Source: Actinomadura harenae (GTDB lineage Bacteria > Actinomycetota > Actinomycetes > Streptosporangiales > Streptosporangiaceae). From it: 64,000 bases of DNA. Position 1 is the stretch's first letter. Each line of letters opens with the position of its first letter. The translations under genes were made by a program, and so were the position numbers. The stretch spans positions 1 to 64,000 of the forward strand of contig NZ_RFFG01000027.1 in the NCBI RefSeq assembly GCF_003696215.1, read 5' to 3'. The notes under the pieces were generated by a model. It was not told where the DNA came from. It saw only the letters and a list, made by a program, of their open reading frames with translations, and searched no databases. Below are positions 54,530-63,479 of the stretch, piece by piece.

Positions 54530-55561
54530 ATGGACAGCGCTCCGCGGACCGGTCCCGATCCCGTACTCCAACTCCACGAGCTGGCCTACAGCCTCGGGGT
54601 GAGCGCCGCGCTCACCGCCGCGGCCACGCTCGGCGTGGCCGACGCGGTCGGCGACGGCCCCGTTCACGTGGACGCGCTCGCGGAGGCGGTGGGCGCGCAT
54701 CCCGGTGCGCTCCGCCAGCTCATGCGCGCCCTCGCCGGGCACGGAGTCTTCCAGGAGGACTCCGCCGGGCGGTACGGCCACACCCCGCTGTCGCGGGCGC
54801 TGCGCGCCGACGCGCCCAACAGCCGCAAACCCTGGGTCGAGCTCGCCGGGGCCGACTTCGCCTGGCGGATCTGGGCGAGGCTCACCGACTCGATCCGGAC
54901 CGGCGAGGCGGTCTTTCCCGAGATCTTCGGGACCGACATGTTCACCTATCTCGCCGAGCACCGGCCCGAGATCGGCGCCGTCTTCGACGCGGCCGCCGCG
55001 AAGTCGACCGAGGCCGCCGCGGACGCCCTGGCGGGGACCATGGACATCGGCTCGGCGACCACGGTCGCCGACATCGGCGGCGGCAAGGGCAGGCTGCTCA
55101 GGGCCGTGCTGGAACGGCACGACGGGCTGCGGGGCGTCCTCTTCGAGATGCCGCGCATCCTCGCCGACGCGGACCCCGAACTGCGCGACGGCGGCTCGCT
55201 GGCCGGCCGGTGCCGGATCGTTCCGGGCGACTGCCATGCCGACGTCCCGGTGAAGGCGGACATCTACCTGATCAAGGGCGTCCTGCACATGTGGGACGAC
55301 GACACGGCGGCGGGCGTGCTGCGGAACATCGCCCGGAACGCCGCCCCGGGGGCCCGCGTGATCGTCATCGACCAGCTCCTCGACGCGACCACGACGCCCC
55401 GGATCGCCGGCGTGATCGACCTGCTGATGCTGGTCAGCCAGGGCGGCAAGGAGCGGACCACGGACGAGTTCCGCGACGTCTTCGAACGCGCGGGCCTGGA
55501 GCTGCGCCGGACGTTCCCGGCGAGTCCCGTGATGCACCTCGTCGAAGGGGTCGTGCGGTAG
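54530..55561 (+). CDS. SAM-dependent O-methyltransferase (COMT type)
   Basis: A 343-residue methyltransferase with a winged-helix N-terminal domain and the SAM-binding sequence VADIGGGKGRLLRAVL, followed by GDCHADVPVKADIYLIKGVLHMW. It is a diverged relative of the 52264-53295 gene with the same length. It should methylate another phenolic or enolic oxygen of the polyketide. ATG 54530 follows GAGAAGG. Confidence 0.9.
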   Translation: MDSAPRTGPDPVLQLHELAYSLGVSAALTAAATLGVADAVGDGPVHVDALAEAVGAHPGALRQLMRALAGHGVFQEDSAGRYGHTPLSRALRADAPNSRKPWVELAGADFAWRIWARLTDSIRTGEAVFPEIFGTDMFTYLAEHRPEIGAVFDAAAAKSTEAAADALAGTMDIGSATTVADIGGGKGRLLRAVLERHDGLRGVLFEMPRILADADPELRDGGSLAGRCRIVPGDCHADVPVKADIYLIKGVLHMWDDDTAAGVLRNIARNAAPGARVIVIDQLLDATTTPRIAGVIDLLMLVSQGGKERTTDEFRDVFERAGLELRRTFPASPVMHLVEGVVR

Positions 55562-55575
55562 GCCGAGGGCCCCCG

Positions 55576-55618
55576 GGGCATGCCGTCCGGCGCCGTCGCG
55601 GCACCGGGCGGCATGCCC
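55576..55618. terminator. hairpin between the methyltransferase operon and accC
   Basis: A perfect 10-bp repeat (GGGCATGCCG at 55576-55585, complement at 55609-55618) lies between two convergent transcription units. Confidence 0.6.
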
Positions 55619-55700
55619 TGCCCTTGTCCGGCCGGGGCCGAGTCAAGGCGGTTGGCGGTCGGCCGTCTTCCCGGCCGTCCGGAAGCGGGGCTCGGCGGCG

Positions 55701-57056
55701 CTACGACCCCGCGCGCCGCATCTCGGCGACGATCGAGGTGTCGTGCTCCGCCGCGACGAAGGACGGATGCTCCAGGACCCGGACCAGGAAGTCCGACGTC
55801 GTCCGGATCGAGGGGCCGCCGACGCGCAGCTCCGCCAGGGCCCGGCGCATCCGGGCGATGGCTCCGGACCGGTCCGGAGCCCAGACGATCACCTTCGCGA
55901 CCAGCGAGTCGTACGCGGGCGAGATCCCCATCCCGGCGGTGGCGTGGGTGTCCACGCGGACGAACGGCCCGCCGGGCGGCCGGAACTCGGTGAGCAGCCC
56001 CGGCGAGGGTGCGAAGTCGCGCTCGGGGTCCTCGGCGTTGATCCGGCACTCGATCGCGACGCCACGCGGCCGGACGTCCTGCTGCCGCAGGCCGAGCGGC
56101 TCCCCCGCGGCGATCCTGATCTGCTCCCGGACGAGGTCGAGCCCGGTGGCCATCTCGGTGACCGGATGCTCCACCTGAAGCCTGCTGTTGACCTCCATGA
56201 AGTGGAACTCGCCGTGCCGGTCGACCAGGAACTCGAACGTGCCCGCCCCCACGTAGTCCGCGGCCAGCGCGCCGCGCACCGCCGACCCGCGCATCGCGTC
56301 GAGCAGCTCGCCGGGCAGCCGGGGCGCGGGGGTCTCCTCGATCAGCTTCTGGTTCCGGCGCTGGACGCTGCAGTCCCGTTCGCCCAGGTGCAGCGCGTTC
56401 CGATACCGGTCGCAGAGCACCTGGACCTCGACGTGCCTGGCTCCGGTGACGTAACGCTCCACGTAGACGCGGTCGTCGCCGAAGAGGGCGCGGGCGTCCC
56501 GGCGGGTGGCCGCGTAGGCGGCGGCGAGGTCGCCGGGGTGGTGGACCACCCGGGTCCCGCGCCCGCCTCCGCCGGCGACCGCCTTCACGATCAGCGGGAA
56601 GCCCGCGTCGGCCGCAGCCCGGCGCGCCGCCTCCAGCGTGTCCTGGGAGCCGATGCCGCCGGGAAGGACGGGGAGGCCGGCGTCCGCCATGAGGGACCGG
56701 GCCTCGGACTTGCGGCCGAGCCGCTCCAGAACACCGGGCGGCGGGCCGATGAAGGTCATCCCGGCCTCTTCGGCCGCCTCCGCGAAATCGGGATCCTCGG
56801 ACAGGAACCCGTAGCCGGGATGGACGGCGTCCGCCCCGGCCCGCACGCCCGCCTCGAGGACGGCCGCCATGTTGAGGTAGCTCCGGCGGGCCGCCGCCGG
56901 TCCGATGTGGATCGCCTCGTCGGCGGCCGTGACCGCGGCGGACTCCCGGTCGTCGGAGGAGTGGACGACGACGGTCCTGATGCCGAGCTCACGGCAGGTG
57001 CGGACGACCCGCAGGGCGATCTCGCCCCGGTTGGCGACAAGGATCTTGTCGAACAC
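55701..57056 (-). CDS. accC: biotin carboxylase subunit of the cluster acetyl-CoA carboxylase
   Basis: A 451-residue stand-alone biotin carboxylase: ANRGEIALRV, the ATP-grasp loop KAVAGGGGRGTR, and MEVNSRLQVEHPVTE. It carboxylates biotin on the BCCP encoded just upstream (57062-57523). Unlike the fused enzyme at 31920-33890 it has no biotinyl domain. GTG 57056 is the family start (FDKILVANRGE); it lies five bases after the accB stop. With the accDA fusion it gives a complete enzyme making malonyl-CoA extender units for the PKS. Confidence 0.92.
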   Translation of the reverse strand: MFDKILVANRGEIALRVVRTCRELGIRTVVVHSSDDRESAAVTAADEAIHIGPAAARRSYLNMAAVLEAGVRAGADAVHPGYGFLSEDPDFAEAAEEAGMTFIGPPPGVLERLGRKSEARSLMADAGLPVLPGGIGSQDTLEAARRAAADAGFPLIVKAVAGGGGRGTRVVHHPGDLAAAYAATRRDARALFGDDRVYVERYVTGARHVEVQVLCDRYRNALHLGERDCSVQRRNQKLIEETPAPRLPGELLDAMRGSAVRGALAADYVGAGTFEFLVDRHGEFHFMEVNSRLQVEHPVTEMATGLDLVREQIRIAAGEPLGLRQQDVRPRGVAIECRINAEDPERDFAPSPGLLTEFRPPGGPFVRVDTHATAGMGISPAYDSLVAKVIVWAPDRSGAIARMRRALAELRVGGPSIRTTSDFLVRVLEHPSFVAAEHDTSIVAEMRRAGS

Positions 57057-57061
57057 GGCGG

Positions 57062-57523
57062 TCAGCCGTCCGAACCGGGGTCGAGCGCGATCAGCGGCGT
57101 GCCGTACTCCACGGACTCGCCGTCCTTCACCAGGAACTCCACCACGCGGCCCGGACGGTCCGCCTCGACGGGCGCGAGCAGCTTCATCACCTCGAGGATC
57201 GCGACCTGCTGCCCCGGCCGGACGAGGTCGCCCTCGGACACGAACGGGGTGCCGCCCGGCTCGGGCGCGACGTAGAACGTGCCGACCATCCCCGCCCTGA
57301 CGTAGACGAGACCCTCGGTGCCCGGGGCGGGCGCGGGACCCCTCGGCGCGGACGGCGCCGTCCCGGCCAGGCCGTCCTCGGGAGCGGCCCACTCCATCTC
57401 CACCTCGGCGTCCCCGGACCGGAAGGCGATCCGGCGCAACGAGCCGCCGGCCGCGGCGATCAGGTCGGTCACGCCGCGGCACACCTCCTCCAGCGGGCGC
57501 CGCTCAGCCGATTCGTTCGTCAT
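57062..57523 (-). CDS. accB: biotin carboxyl carrier protein
   Basis: A 153-residue BCCP. The C-terminal biotinyl domain has the lysine in EVMKLLAPV. The middle is an Ala/Pro-rich hinge (about 45-70). It carries carboxybiotin from AccC to the carboxyltransferase. Its start overlaps the end of the accDA gene by 20 bases, showing translational coupling in the KS-alpha operon. Confidence 0.92.
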   Translation of the reverse strand: MTNESAERRPLEEVCRGVTDLIAAAGGSLRRIAFRSGDAEVEMEWAAPEDGLAGTAPSAPRGPAPAPGTEGLVYVRAGMVGTFYVAPEPGGTPFVSEGDLVRPGQQVAILEVMKLLAPVEADRPGRVVEFLVKDGESVEYGTPLIALDPGSDG

Positions 57524-59336
57524 CGTCGCCTCCGTCGCCGTCGCCGTCGCCGTCGGACCGGGCCCGGTGCTCGTCGCGGGGGCGGGCCTGGTGTGAGCGA
57601 AGGCGCCGCCATCGCCGTTCCACGATCCGTTCCCCGCCGAGGTCGATCAGTTCGCGCAGCGCCGCCTGGACGGCGCCCTGGACCCGCCGCGCCGCCACGT
57701 CGTCGGTGTGCCGGAAGCCGGCCTCCGGCTCCGGGATGACGGCGTCGACCACTCCGAGCCGCAGCAGCGAGCGCGCGTCGAGGTGGAGCGCCCGCGCCGC
57801 GGCGGGCGCCGCCTTCGCGTCCCGCCACAGGATCGCCGCGCAGCCCTCGGGGCTGATCACCGAGTAGACGGCGTTGGAGCAGATCAGGACCTGGTCGGCG
57901 ACGCCCAGCGCCAGGGCTCCTCCGCTGCCGCCCTCACCGGTGACGACGGAGACGATCGGCACCGACAGGCCGGCCATCAGCCGCAGGTTCTCCGCGATCG
58001 CCACGGCCTGGCCCTGCTCCTCGGCCTCCCGCCCGGGATAGGCGCCCGGGGTGTCGATCAGCGTGAGCACCGGCAGCCCCAGCTTCTCGGCCAGCCGCAG
58101 CAGGCGGGCCGCCTTGCGGTAGCCGGCGGGTCGCGGCATGCCGAAGTTGCGCGCCGACAGCTCGGCGGGGGTGTGCCCCTTCTGGTGGCCGATGACCACC
58201 AGCGGCATCCCCCCGAGGCCGCCGACGCCGCCCACGACCGCGGGACAGTCGCCCGAGCACCGGTCGCCGCGCAGTTCGACGAAGAAGTCGAGGATCCGGT
58301 CGAAGTAGTCGAGCGTGGTCGGCCGGTCGAGGCCGCGGGCCGCCCGGACGGCCGCCCACGGATCCCGCTCCGCCAGCGCGGTCACGTCCCGGATCCTCGT
58401 GTCGGCCGAGGCCCCGGCGTCGACGGAATGCGGGCGGCGCGCACCGGCGGCCAGCAGGCGGGCCAGCGTCCCGCGCAGGGCGGCACGGTCCCGGACCATG
58501 TCGATCATGCCCCGCTCCAGCAGGAACTCCGCGGTCTGGAAGCCCTTCGGGAGCCGCTCGCCGACGGTCTGCTCGATGACCCGGGGCCCGGCGAGTCCCA
58601 GGCGCGCCCCCGGTTCGGCGATCACGACGTCACAGAGCGTCGCGAAGGACGCGGCGACCCCGCCGAACGTCGGATCGGTGACGAGGGAGACCGTCAGGAT
58701 GCCCGCCTTGTCGAGGTCGCCCAGCGCGGCCGCCGTCTTGGCCAGCTGCATGAGCGAGATCGGCCCCTCCTGCATGCGCGCCCCGCCCGAGGCCGACACG
58801 ATCAGCAGCGGCACGCGCTCGCGCAGGGACGCGTCGGCGGCCTGCGCGATCAGGTCGCCCACCGCGCCGCCGAGGCTGCCGCCGAGGAACCGGAAGTCCA
58901 TCACGGCGGCGACCAGGGGAACCCCGTCGATCCGGCCGCGGACGCACACCACCGCCTCGGCCAGTCCCGTGGCGTCCCTCGCCTCGCGCAGCCGCTGCCG
59001 GTACGGCTTGACGTCGACGAAGCCGAGCGGGTCCCCGTTCGGCGCCGAGATGTCCAGCGGTTCGGCGCTCCCCGGGTCCAGCAGCAGGGCGAGGCGCTGG
59101 TCCGCGGTGAGCCGGCCGTGATGCCCGCACTCCGGGCAGACACCGTGGGACCTCGCCAGCCGTTTGCTCCAGACGACCGACCGGCAGCCGGCGCAGAGCG
59201 ACCATGGCGCCGTGTCCCTCGCCGTGTCCCTCGCCGTGTCCCTCGCCGTGTCCCTGGTGGTGCCCCTCGCGGCGGGCCCGGGTTCCGCGGCCGGCGCCGC
59301 CTCGCGCGGCCGCGCCGGGGCCGGTTCCGGACTCAC
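57504..59336 (-). CDS. accDA: fused acetyl-CoA carboxylase carboxyltransferase (AccD-AccA)
   Basis: A 610-residue fusion. The AccD half comes first: a Cys4 zinc ribbon ([17 protein letters not shown]), then [12 protein letters not shown] and [16 protein letters not shown]. The AccA half follows (about 320-575): [18 protein letters not shown] and [17 protein letters not shown]. It transfers carboxyl to acetyl-CoA, giving malonyl-CoA. The N-terminal linker contains the 12-bp-coded TARD repeat, and the C-terminus is rich in Asp/Gly/Arg ([12 protein letters not shown]). GTG 59336 overlaps the CLF stop (GTGA) after a GGGAG site. Two subunits in one chain would keep stoichiometry fixed. Confidence 0.9.
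   Translation of the reverse strand: MSPEPAPARPREAAPAAEPGPAARGTTRDTARDTARDTARDTAPWSLCAGCRSVVWSKRLARSHGVCPECGHHGRLTADQRLALLLDPGSAEPLDISAPNGDPLGFVDVKPYRQRLREARDATGLAEAVVCVRGRIDGVPLVAAVMDFRFLGGSLGGAVGDLIAQAADASLRERVPLLIVSASGGARMQEGPISLMQLAKTAAALGDLDKAGILTVSLVTDPTFGGVAASFATLCDVVIAEPGARLGLAGPRVIEQTVGERLPKGFQTAEFLLERGMIDMVRDRAALRGTLARLLAAGARRPHSVDAGASADTRIRDVTALAERDPWAAVRAARGLDRPTTLDYFDRILDFFVELRGDRCSGDCPAVVGGVGGLGGMPLVVIGHQKGHTPAELSARNFGMPRPAGYRKAARLLRLAEKLGLPVLTLIDTPGAYPGREAEEQGQAVAIAENLRLMAGLSVPIVSVVTGEGGSGGALALGVADQVLICSNAVYSVISPEGCAAILWRDAKAAPAAARALHLDARSLLRLGVVDAVIPEPEAGFRHTDDVAARRVQGAVQAALRELIDLGGERIVERRWRRLRSHQARPRDEHRARSDGDGDGDGGDDDERIG
59212..59259. repeat. 12-bp tandem repeat, four units, in accDA
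   Basis: Units GTGTCCCTCGCC begin at 59212, 59224 and 59236, with a fourth diverged copy at 59248. They encode the repeated TARD of the accDA N-terminal linker. Confidence 0.85.
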
Positions 59337-60544
59337 CGGAACTCCCTGACCACCATGGCGGAGTTGAATCCGCCATATCCGCGCGCGCACACGAGCGCGG
59401 TGCCCACGGACGCCGGTCTCGCCCGGGTGACCAGGTCGATGTCGTACTCCCCGGCCGGTCCGTCGACGTTGACGGTCGGGGGGATCAGCCCGTCGCGGAC
59501 GCAGAGCAGGGCGGCGGCGAGGTCCAGCGCGCCGCCGCCGGCGTTCAGCCGTCCCACCATCGTCTTGGGCGCGGTCACCGGCACTCCGCGCGGGCCGAAG
59601 ATCGCGGTGACGGCCCGGGCCTCGGCCAGGTCGAGCTCGGGGACGCCCGCGGCGTCCGCGAAGACCACGTCGACGTCCGCCGGGTCGAGACCCGCGTCCG
59701 CGATCGCCCCGCGCATGGCGGCCTCCAGCCGCGGGCCCCGGCCCGCCGAGGGTGGTGGGTCGAAGGTGGAGCAGTGGCCCGCGACCTCGCCGTACACGTG
59801 CGGGACGCCGCGCTCCCACGCCGAGTTCGCGTCCTCCACCAGCAGGATCGCCCCGCCCTCCCCCAGCACGTGGCCGGGCGCGCCACGGGTGAACGGCCGG
59901 TAGGCCGAGGCGGGGTCCTCCTCGCGGCTCAGCCGTCCGCTGGGCAGATGGGCCGCCAGCGACCACGGGCACAGCGGCGCCTCGACTCCGCCGGAGACGA
60001 CCGCCCGGGTGCCGTGGCCGACGTGCCTGCGGGCCTGCCCCACCGCGTCCAGCCCGCCGGCCTGTTCGGCGACGATGACGCCGTTCGGCCCGCGGATGCC
60101 GTGGCGGATGGAGATCTGTCCGGTGTTCACCGCGTAGAACCACGCGAACGACTGGTAGGCGCTGACGTACTCCGGGCCGTTCGCCCAGAGGTTGGACAGT
60201 TCGTGCTGCCCGAACTCGAACCCGCCCACGGAGTTGGCCGTCACCACCCCGATGTCGTAGGGGTCCAGCCGTCGCGTGTCGAGACCGGCGTCCGCGAGCG
60301 CGAGGTCGGCGGCGACCAGGGCGATCTGGGTCAGCCGGTCGGTCTGCGACAGGATCCTGCCCGACAGGCGGTCGGTGACGTCGAGGTCGCGGACCTCCCC
60401 GGCCAGCCGTACCGGATAGGGGGAGGCGTCGAACCGGGAGATCGGGCCGATGCCGCTGACGCCCTGGAGGGTGCGGGTCCAGTACTCCTCGGCGCCGACC
60501 CCGGTCGGGGCGACCACTCCCAGACCGGTCACCACGCTCCTCAT
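59333..60544 (-). CDS. type II PKS chain-length factor (KS-beta)
   Basis: A 403-residue thiolase-fold protein. The active-site Cys of KS-alpha is replaced by Gln161 ([12 protein letters not shown]), the hallmark of chain-length factors, which heterodimerise with KS-alpha and set polyketide length. It overlaps the KS-alpha stop (ATGA) and precedes accDA, so it is the second gene of the operon. Product length cannot be read reliably from sequence alone. Confidence 0.95.
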   Translation of the reverse strand: MRSVVTGLGVVAPTGVGAEEYWTRTLQGVSGIGPISRFDASPYPVRLAGEVRDLDVTDRLSGRILSQTDRLTQIALVAADLALADAGLDTRRLDPYDIGVVTANSVGGFEFGQHELSNLWANGPEYVSAYQSFAWFYAVNTGQISIRHGIRGPNGVIVAEQAGGLDAVGQARRHVGHGTRAVVSGGVEAPLCPWSLAAHLPSGRLSREEDPASAYRPFTRGAPGHVLGEGGAILLVEDANSAWERGVPHVYGEVAGHCSTFDPPPSAGRGPRLEAAMRGAIADAGLDPADVDVVFADAAGVPELDLAEARAVTAIFGPRGVPVTAPKTMVGRLNAGGGALDLAAALLCVRDGLIPPTVNVDGPAGEYDIDLVTRARPASVGTALVCARGYGGFNSAMVVREFR

Positions 60545-61812
60545 GCCGCCGCCGTCTCGGGCGGACGGGCGAGCACCATGGCGCTCTGGAATCCGCCGAA
60601 GCCGCTGCCGACGGTCAGCGCGACGTCCACCTGCTTGGACCGCGCCTCCAGCGGGACGTAGTCCAGGTCGAGTTCGGGGTCGGGATCGGTGAGGTTGGCC
60701 GTCGGCGGGACGACCCGGTGCTCGATCGCGAGCGCGGTCGCGGCGATCTCGATCGCGCCGATGCCGCCCAGCGAGTGCCCCACCACCGCCTTGATCGAGC
60801 TCATCGCCGTCCGGTAGGCGTGCGCGCCCAGCGCGTGCTTGACCGCCGCGGTCTCGTGCCGGTCGTTCTGCCGGGTGGCGGTGCCGTGCGCGTTGACATA
60901 GTCGACGGCGCCCGGGGGCAGCCGCGCCTGGTTCAGCGCGCTCGTGATCGCCTCGGCCATCTCCCGGCCGTCCGGACGCAGCCCGGTCATGTGGAACGCG
61001 TTGCTGCGCGAGGCGAAGCCGACGATCTCCGCGTAGCAGTGCGCCCGCCGCCGGACCGCGTGTTCCAGCTCCTCCAGGACGAGGATCGCGCCGCCCTCGC
61101 CGAGGACGAAGCCGTTGCGGGCGCTGTCGAAGGGGCGCAGCGCGTGCTCCGGGTCGTCGTTCCGGTTCGAGGTCGCCTTGATCGCGTCGAAGCAGGCGAA
61201 GGTGATGGGCGAGATGGGGGCCTCCGCGGCTCCGGCGATCATGACGTCGGCGGATCCCTCCCGGATCAGCTCGCACGCGTGCCCGACCGCGTCGATCCCC
61301 GAGGTGCAGCCGGCCGAGATCACCCGGGCCGGGCCCTCGGCCCCGGCCTTCCAGGCCACCTCCGCCGCCAGCGAGCTGGGCACCAGGAAGTCGTACATGT
61401 GCGGCACCGCGTAGGAGTGGTCGACCAGCCACCGGTGTCCGCCGTCGCTGAGCACCCGGTACTCCTCGTCCAGCTGGATCGTGCACCCGACGGCGGTGCC
61501 GACGCTCACCCCGATCCGGCCGGGCGGCACGTCCTCGACCGCGAGCCCGCTGTCGGCGAGCGCCTCCGCGGTGCACACGACGGCGAACTGCGCGGAACGG
61601 TCCATCCTCCGGATCTCCCGGGGAAGCAGGCCCTCGCGCACCGGATCGAAATCGCACTCCGCCGCGATCTGCGACCGGAACCGGGCCGGGTCGAAATGGC
61701 TGACCGTCCTGGTCGCTGTACGGCCCTCCACCACCCGCTCCCAGAATGCCTTGGTACCCGGGTCTCCAGGGGCCACGACCCCCATTCCGGTGATGACGAC
61801 ACGACGATGCAT
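60541..61812 (-). CDS. type II PKS ketosynthase alpha
   Basis: A 423-residue condensing enzyme. The catalytic triad is Cys169 ([14 protein letters not shown]), His309 ([12 protein letters not shown]) and His346 ([11 protein letters not shown]), with Lys341 also conserved. It extends an acyl-ACP with malonyl units in decarboxylative condensations, paired with the CLF. The start at 61812 has GAGGGAG upstream; the longer open frame has no site. It starts an operon KS-alpha, CLF, accDA, accB, accC and faces the 2,3-dehydratase gene. Confidence 0.96.
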   Translation of the reverse strand: MHRRVVITGMGVVAPGDPGTKAFWERVVEGRTATRTVSHFDPARFRSQIAAECDFDPVREGLLPREIRRMDRSAQFAVVCTAEALADSGLAVEDVPPGRIGVSVGTAVGCTIQLDEEYRVLSDGGHRWLVDHSYAVPHMYDFLVPSSLAAEVAWKAGAEGPARVISAGCTSGIDAVGHACELIREGSADVMIAGAAEAPISPITFACFDAIKATSNRNDDPEHALRPFDSARNGFVLGEGGAILVLEELEHAVRRRAHCYAEIVGFASRSNAFHMTGLRPDGREMAEAITSALNQARLPPGAVDYVNAHGTATRQNDRHETAAVKHALGAHAYRTAMSSIKAVVGHSLGGIGAIEIAATALAIEHRVVPPTANLTDPDPELDLDYVPLEARSKQVDVALTVGSGFGGFQSAMVLARPPETAAA

Positions 61813-61862
61813 GGCTGGTTTGGCTCCCTCATCCGAGTCTGTGCCCACCTTGGACAGGAGCC

Positions 61863-61938
61863 TTCGACGACAGTTCAAGAGGCGCTGGAGGACCCGGCGC
61901 GCAGCCCGGCGGATCGGCCTTTCGACGGGGCCTCGAAC
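61863..61938. promoter_or_regulatory. SARP-type box pairs between KS-alpha and the 2,3-dehydratase
   Basis: TTCGACG (61863) and TTCAAGA (61874) form one pair 11 bases apart. TTCGACG (61921-61927) and CTCGAAC (61932-61938) form another with exact TCGA-N7-TCGA geometry. They lie between two divergent cluster transcripts, so one or both promoters could be SARP-controlled. Confidence 0.5.
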
Positions 61939-61994
61939 GACCGGCGTCACCTTGGTGGTCGGGACAGGCCCCACGATCTGGAGGGACGCCTTCA

Positions 61995-63422
61995 ATGCCC
62001 TTTCCTGCGCACACGAGAGTCACGGTGCACGGCCCGGCCGACGACGTCCGGCGGCTGGCCAGGTCCGCCGCGGCCGTGGACGAGGCGATGGTGCCGACCG
62101 ACCAGTTCCACGAGTGGTTCACCGACCGCGGCCGCCGGAACCGCTACCAGGTGAGACGGGCCCCGATCGACCGGCTTCACGGCTGGCGCACCGACCCCGC
62201 GACCGGGAATCTGGAGCACCTCAGCGGCCGCTTCTTCAGCGTCCAGGGCCTGGAGGTGTCCACCGCGCACCGGGAGACCCGGGAATGGGCCCAGCCCATC
62301 ATCGTCCAGCCGGAGGTCGGGATCCTCGGCATCCTGGTCAAGGAGTTCGGCGGCGTCCTGCACTGCCTGATGCAGGCGAAGACGGAGCCCGGGAACGTCA
62401 ACGCGCTGCAGCTCTCCCCGACGGTCCAGGCGACCCGCAGCAACTACACCCGGGTGCACCGGGGGAACGCCATCCCCTACCTGGAGTACTTCGACGGCGA
62501 GGACGCGGCGCGGGTGATGGTCCACACCCTCCAGTCCGAGCAGGGCGCCTCGTTCCTGCACAAGCGGAACCGGAACATGGTCGTCGAGGCGACCGGCGAC
62601 GTCCCGGTCCGGGACGGCTTCTGCTGGCTCACGCTGGGCCAGCTCAACGCGCTGCTGGCGAAGGACAACCTGGTACACATGGACGCCCGCAGCGTCATGT
62701 CGGTCATCCCGGTCGCCGCTCCGCCGGCGGCCGCGTCGGCGCCCGACGACTTCCGTGGCGCGCTGGCCCGCTCGCTCGCCGACCAGCCGCGTCACCACAC
62801 GGGGCTGCTGAGCTGGTTCACCGGGGTGAAGTCACGCCGGGCGCTCGACCGGCGGCTGGTCCCGCTGGACTCGATCGGCGGCTGGCGGCGGGAGGCCGAC
62901 CGGATCTCGCACGAGAGCGGGAAGTACTTCTCGGTCATCGGGGTGGACGTGGAGGCCAGCGACCGCGAGGTGCCGAGCTGGTCCCAGCCGTTGCTGGCGC
63001 CGGCCAGGCGCGGCGTCCTGGGCCTGCTGACGCGGCGTGTGGACGGGGTGCTCGAGGTGCTCGTGCAGGCCCGCACGGAGGCCGGCACGCTGGACGTGGT
63101 CGAGCTCGCGCCCAGCGTCCAGTGCGTCCCCGAGAACTACGAGGGCGTGGGCGGGCGGCTGGCGCCGGGCCTGCTGGGCCAGATACCGTCCGGGCCCGAC
63201 CCCCGGATCCGGTTCGACGCGATCCACTCGGAGGAGGGAGGGCGGTTCTACCACGCCGAGAACCGCTACGTGATCGCCGAGATCGGCGGCGACTTCCCCG
63301 AGGAACTGCCGGACGGCCACGCCTGGGCGACCGTGCGCGAGCTGAACGAGCTCGTCCGCCACGGCCACTACCTGAACGTCGAGGCGCGCTGCCTGCTCGC
63401 CTGCCTGCATTCCCTGCTGTGA
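61995..63422 (+). CDS. NDP-hexose 2,3-dehydratase
   Basis: A 475-residue protein of the TylX3/UrdS/EryBVI family, made of two related halves (FFSVQGLEV and WAQPIIVQP in the first; YFSVIGVDV and WSQPLLAP in the second). It removes the 2-hydroxyl from NDP-4-keto-6-deoxyglucose, giving a 3,4-diketo (2,3-enol) intermediate that a reductase, probably the AKR at 38279, must reduce. It thus commits the pathway to a 2,6-dideoxysugar. The start lies 182 bases from divergent KS-alpha. A terminator follows directly. Confidence 0.93.
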   Translation: MPFPAHTRVTVHGPADDVRRLARSAAAVDEAMVPTDQFHEWFTDRGRRNRYQVRRAPIDRLHGWRTDPATGNLEHLSGRFFSVQGLEVSTAHRETREWAQPIIVQPEVGILGILVKEFGGVLHCLMQAKTEPGNVNALQLSPTVQATRSNYTRVHRGNAIPYLEYFDGEDAARVMVHTLQSEQGASFLHKRNRNMVVEATGDVPVRDGFCWLTLGQLNALLAKDNLVHMDARSVMSVIPVAAPPAAASAPDDFRGALARSLADQPRHHTGLLSWFTGVKSRRALDRRLVPLDSIGGWRREADRISHESGKYFSVIGVDVEASDREVPSWSQPLLAPARRGVLGLLTRRVDGVLEVLVQARTEAGTLDVVELAPSVQCVPENYEGVGGRLAPGLLGQIPSGPDPRIRFDAIHSEEGGRFYHAENRYVIAEIGGDFPEELPDGHAWATVRELNELVRHGHYLNVEARCLLACLHSLL

Positions 63423-63456
63423 CCGGCGGCGCCGGGGGTGGTCGGCGCCGCCGGTC
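63421..63456. terminator. hairpin between the 2,3-dehydratase and glycosyltransferase
   Basis: A perfect 13-bp stem (GACCGGCGGCGCC at 63421-63433, complement at 63444-63456) with a 10-base loop lies between two convergent genes. Confidence 0.8.
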
Positions 63457-63479
63457 GGCCGCCCTGGCGGGCGGTCGCG

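Noticed and set aside
57504-60143. Longer N-terminus for AccDA
   Set aside because: The extension overlaps most of the CLF gene out of frame; GTG 59336 with GGGAG and GTGA coupling is the better start.
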